From Dryococelus australis (Eukaryota; Arthropoda; Insecta; Phasmatodea; Phasmatidae), in assembly GCA_029891345.1 (NCBI GenBank), contig CM057003.1, forward strand, positions 15,044,709 to 15,108,708: DNA of 64,000 nt, written 5' to 3'. The notes under the pieces are model-generated. The model was given only the letters and a program-made list of their open reading frames with translations. It did not search any database and was not told the origin of the DNA. Position 1 is the first letter of the stretch. Each line of letters opens with the position of its first letter. Positions 60,706 through 64,000 of this stretch are shown one piece after another. A program made the translations under genes and the position numbers.

Positions 60706-61489
60706 ACTGTATACCATTACGTCCTTCTATTTGTTTTCCTCACGCATGTATGGGCAGTGAATCTCCCATCTGCCGGATGCGAAATGTATGCGCCGGGTGT
60801 CCAAGGGAAATGAACCCCGCTGTAAATCCGTAGTCGGCCGCTGGAGCGCGTGGAACTTCGTCGAGAGTGGCGCACTCACGGGGCCGCGTCGGCCGAGAGA
60901 CAGAAGAGAGATATGGACAAGCAGGGATCCGGGCAAGAGATTGGTTGTTTTTATCAAGCCTCTTCCTCCTCCCTCCCTCCCTCGTGAACCACCACTTCCA
61001 ATTTTTTTTTCTTCCGCCTTGATATCCGCGTGGCTCAGGCCTAGACGCTGAGATCCAGGGAAGGCCGAACGGCTCGTAAACAAGTCCGACCTCCTCCCCC
61101 GACTCCCCGGGTAATCCGATGGACGGGTGAGTTATGGAAGACTGTGGGGGGTCGAGGAATATTTACTTCCTCCTCACCGCTGTTCATTCCCGACAGACTA
61201 CGCCATCGACGTCCCAGCTTTGCCGTCTTTTCTTCTCCCTGGGTACGGCTAGGGATTCATCCTCGTCGACGTCGCCTCTCGAAGACAAGTTGAGTGAGCG
61301 AGGAGACGTGCGGAACCCTCGACACCGATGTATTGAGACCCCCCTCCCCCCCGAAGACAAGTGAAGGTGTACAGAACTACTTAACAGTAAAAGTCGTGTT
61401 ACGGAACTGCCCAACACACTTGAGTGACGTTTGCTGACGAATGGTACAAAAGAGATTTTTCGGTCCGGCAAGCACTTGAGAATTTCTTG
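60706..61489. other. unassigned GC-rich block
   Basis: Bases 60770-61370 are GC-rich, with overlapping Arg/Ser/Pro-rich ORFs on both strands and no recognisable domain. CGAAGACAAGT occurs twice (about 61280 and 61351). Confidence 0.4.
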
Positions 61490-61918
61490 TATGCGCTGTT
61501 CACGATAAAATGAGCACTTTTGAAAGCCCCGCTTAAGATCTACTTGTATTCACGTTGTGTGTTCTTCCGCATTATGTAAAATTAACATTGCCACGGGCCT
61601 CATCACTTTATTCATCCGTTGCTCGAGTGAAACTGTGAAATAATTATAAAGGTAAATATTTTACAAATCTCCATATTTTTAAACTGCGATACAGTAATAA
61701 ATACTGAAAAGAGAGAGAAATAATTTATGGTATCAGAATTGGTCACATAACAGTTTTTTGTTCGACGTTGACATATGGAACTACCTTATCCTCCATCGTT
61801 ATGAACTTTACTGGGCCCATGTCACTCAGTGCACCAGTTAAAATATATGCTTTTTGGGGCAGTGACTTTTTTTTCCAAGGCCGATTTAAAAAGTGCTCAC
61901 TTTACCGCGAACAGCCTT
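61490..61918 (+). mobile_element. MITE family B, copy 13
   Basis: It starts TGCGCTGTTCACGATAAAATG and ends CACTTTACCGCGAACAGCC. It is full length, with the interior in family order (AGATCTACTTGTATTCACG, CACGGGCCTCATCACTTTA). Confidence 0.87.
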
Positions 61919-62003
61919 TAAATAAATTACTTAATGGAACCTATAAAAAGTAATTATATTTGTGTATGAGACCGGAAAGCAACAAAAATTAAATTGTGAT
62001 ACG

Positions 62004-62190
62004 CTAGCAGCAACAGATAACATTAACCTGTAAAACGACGCTGTCCGAGTTGGTGCTAGCTTCTGACCTTTTACAGCACTCACCACGATCTTACATATTT
62101 TGCAACACGTCTTGTTTGAATGAGTGTACTCCGGTTAACGTGCTATGGTGTTAACAAACATTGCCCGTTGTTACGCATTACTTTTTCAGT
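62004..62190. repeat. diverged direct repeat, left copy
   Basis: The segment shares ordered words with 62536-62750: AGCA(A)CAGATAACATT, GTGCTAGCTTCTGACCTT, ACATATTTTGCAACACGT and GAGTGTACTC. The two lie about 530 bases apart in the same direction. Confidence 0.6.
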
Positions 62191-62535
62191 CAATTCGTAC
62201 CTGAAAGGGACTATGGCCGCAGCTATATAATGAGCCATGATTAGGCAAAACACAACAGTATTAGATGGGGTTTAATGAACATAAGGATTATACAATAACT
62301 ATTTACGTGACTATTGTTCGGGGGATCTTAAATGGAATACCTTAATTCTGACTAATTATATTAAGTTTTATTGCTGCACGCCGCTATTTTTATAGGGCGA
62401 GTCCTTTTAACCCCTTTTTTTTTTACGAATTTATTTTTCGTTCTAGGTGTTGCAGAAGGGTAAAGTAAGTGCTTACGAATTTCTTGTAATAACCTACATG
62501 ATGTTACTAATGAAAAGGATTTATGTTGGTCTACG

Positions 62536-62750
62536 GCTCCAGCAGTAACAAATAACATTTTGGTGTTCTAGCAGCAGCCAATGGCAGAAACCAGGAAAAA
62601 GTCACTGTCTGTAGTCGTGCTAGCTTATGACCTTGAACAGCAGCGAACAGCACTTAACATATTTTGCAACACGTTATACGTGAACGAGTATACTCGGGAT
62701 AATATGTTAAGAGGTTAAAAGATGCCCCGTGGTCTGTATTTCTTCATTCC
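62536..62750. repeat. diverged direct repeat, right copy
   Basis: The partner of 62004-62190, with GTGCTAGCTTATGACCTTGA and ACATATTTTGCAACACGT. Either an old local duplication or two copies of one dispersed repeat. Confidence 0.6.
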
Positions 62751-63221
62751 CTCGCTCCTTTCCACACATGTCCCACGGGGCCTCTTTTAAAGGACTCGAC
62801 CTGTATAATATAACTGGGAAGTCCCTGCCTTGTTCATGTTGCCGGAGGCTGATTCTAGGAGGAGGTTAACGAAGGCCGGACATACCCATCTCCACGTATT
62901 CTTGGTCCGCTGCCCCGATCAGAAAAGACTCCACGCCCAGTGTTACGTTGGCCTATAATCAGGCGCGTTGTTTAATATTTTCGGCCACGTTTATTGGCCG
63001 GTGGAGGGTGTTTTTGCAACATTCTATCGCTAGGTGTTATTTCAATCACGCTCGTGCCCTGGTTCAGTGTTTGAAGGTGTGATCAGGCAGGCCGTTCAGC
63101 TAAGGCCTGATCACTTCATAACAACGTGTGTATACCAGTTTCAGGTTCTCCGCTTATTCAAAGTCAATTTTTTTCGCTCAGTGGGAATAGCTAAGTGATG
63201 TGTTTTAGCGGTCAATTTTAT
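62751..63221. other. unassigned spacer
   Basis: Nothing recognised. Confidence 0.5.
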
Positions 63222-63641
63222 AGACGGCTCGTGATTATTTGGGCTTTTTTAAAAATAACCTTTGAAGAATGCCACTGCCCCTACATAAATACATGGCATG
63301 TGGCCAGTAAAGTGGCTAATGACGAAAGCACAGTAGTTCCTTATCTTAGCGCTTGATCCAAAGTGGCAAGTAAATAAACTCCAATGGGACAGGTAAACAT
63401 CTATGAATACTATTTTTATTTGTGTATTTTTTTTGTACATCAAAGTGCAAGAATTATAAAATTTGAAAAATATTTAGTTTTCTAGTAATTTGTAAGTTTT
63501 ACTTGACCGACGAATGAATAAAGTAAACGGGTGCATGGGATTGTTAACTTTACATATGGCAGAAGAATACACAGTGTGCATACAGGTGTTTTTAAAGCAG
63601 ATCTTTCGAAATTACTCAGTTCATCGTGAACAGCTTTTAAG
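63222..63641 (-). mobile_element. MITE family B, copy 14 (inverted), left end decayed
   Basis: The left terminus is badly drifted (GACGGCTCGTGATTATTTG). The interior words follow inverted family order (GGCCAGTAAAGTGGCTAATG, TTGACCGACGAATGAATAAAG), and the right end is ATCGTGAACAGCTTTTA. A family C MITE begins at once after it. Confidence 0.8.
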
Positions 63642-63922
63642 CAGAGAAACGAAAATTTCGCGAGTTCAATGACATGTAGGCTAGACTCTACAATCGTTTG
63701 TATAGTCGAGCCTCATGTGTTGGTTCACTGGTTGCTGCCCCAGAGATTAGACAATGTTACCCCACACCTGGCAGTATGGGATCCGCTAAAACTGGTTCCT
63801 TGCAAGCAGAGTCACGTAGGCGTGTCTTATAAACTTGTCATCCAATTGCAAAGGCGGCTTCAGCGTACACGTTTTTCACGTATTATCTCGTCCTGAAATG
63901 AAATCACATTTTCCTGTCTCTA
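63642..63922 (-). mobile_element. hAT-type MITE, family C, copy 4 (inverted)
   Basis: It starts CAGAGAAACGAAAATTTCGC and ends ATTTTCCTGTCTCTA. The flanks CTTTTAAG (63634-63641) and CCTGTAAG (63923-63930) match at 6/8. The left flank is the terminus of the family B copy, so C appears to have inserted at B's outer edge. The interior lacks a few bases relative to copy 3. Confidence 0.82.
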
Positions 63923-64000
63923 CCTGTAAGGATAAACATACCGGTGCAAAATTTCTAAAGTGTCGAAGACAAGAGCAGCATACATTTTACCTTTAGTATT

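Noticed and set aside
60727-61471. GC-rich ORFs on both strands as a gene
   Set aside because: Frames overlap on opposite strands with low-complexity Arg/Ser/Pro composition and no domain. They fit base composition rather than selection.

Overview
This looks like a gene-poor, AT-rich intergenic or long-intron segment of a large animal nuclear genome. An insect or other arthropod is the best guess, but the sequence does not fix the species. There is no bacterial or viral gene organisation, no rRNA gene and no convincing tRNA gene. No open reading frame exceeds what chance would give in 64 kb of this composition. The only protein-like matter I can support is a broken Tc1-type transposase (27.2-29.0 kb), a zinc-finger-like ORF (55.4 kb) and a decayed relative of it (21.6 kb).

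The dominant content is short non-autonomous DNA transposons, which I grouped into families by reading the copies against each other. Family A (about 294 bp, six full copies), family C (270-305 bp, four full copies plus fragments) and family D (250-295 bp, two full copies plus fragments) have TIRs of the TAG(G/A)G type and 8-bp target duplications, as hAT elements do. Family B (about 425 bp) and its short relative B2 (about 235 bp) share one terminal inverted repeat (TAGGCTGTTCACGGTAAAG) flanked by TA. They make up about 22 insertions, roughly one per 3 kb. A single 410-bp element with 90-bp terminal inverted repeats sits between TTAA sites, as piggyBac-type elements do. A tRNA-derived SINE family (four copies and one diverged relative) and one or two other tRNA-like heads complete the dispersed repeats.

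Five tandem arrays are present: 71 bp x 8 (32.35 kb), 43 bp x 18 with a higher-order pattern (36.4 kb), 181 bp x 2 (44.2 kb), 38 bp x about 9.5 (47.1 kb) and 151 bp x 5 (48.6 kb). The 38-bp unit, read on the minus strand, resembles the 5' A-box head of the window's own SINE. The 71-bp unit carries a piece resembling the family B terminus. Microsatellites and an unusual number of 11-17-base G or C runs are scattered between.

Region by region: 0-16 kb is MITEs with unassigned AT-rich spacers and a GC-richer patch at 8.0-8.5 kb. 17-29 kb is MITEs, SINEs and the Tc1 relic that two B2 elements split. 29-37 kb is mostly unassigned, with two minisatellites. 38-50 kb mixes B copies, a SINE and three tandem arrays. 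50-64 kb holds clustered A, D and B copies, the zinc-finger ORF, and a block at 55.9-56.7 kb with repeated AGGTCA and AATATGGCGG motifs. The elements do not form a pathway; the window is best read as a record of successive transposon insertions.
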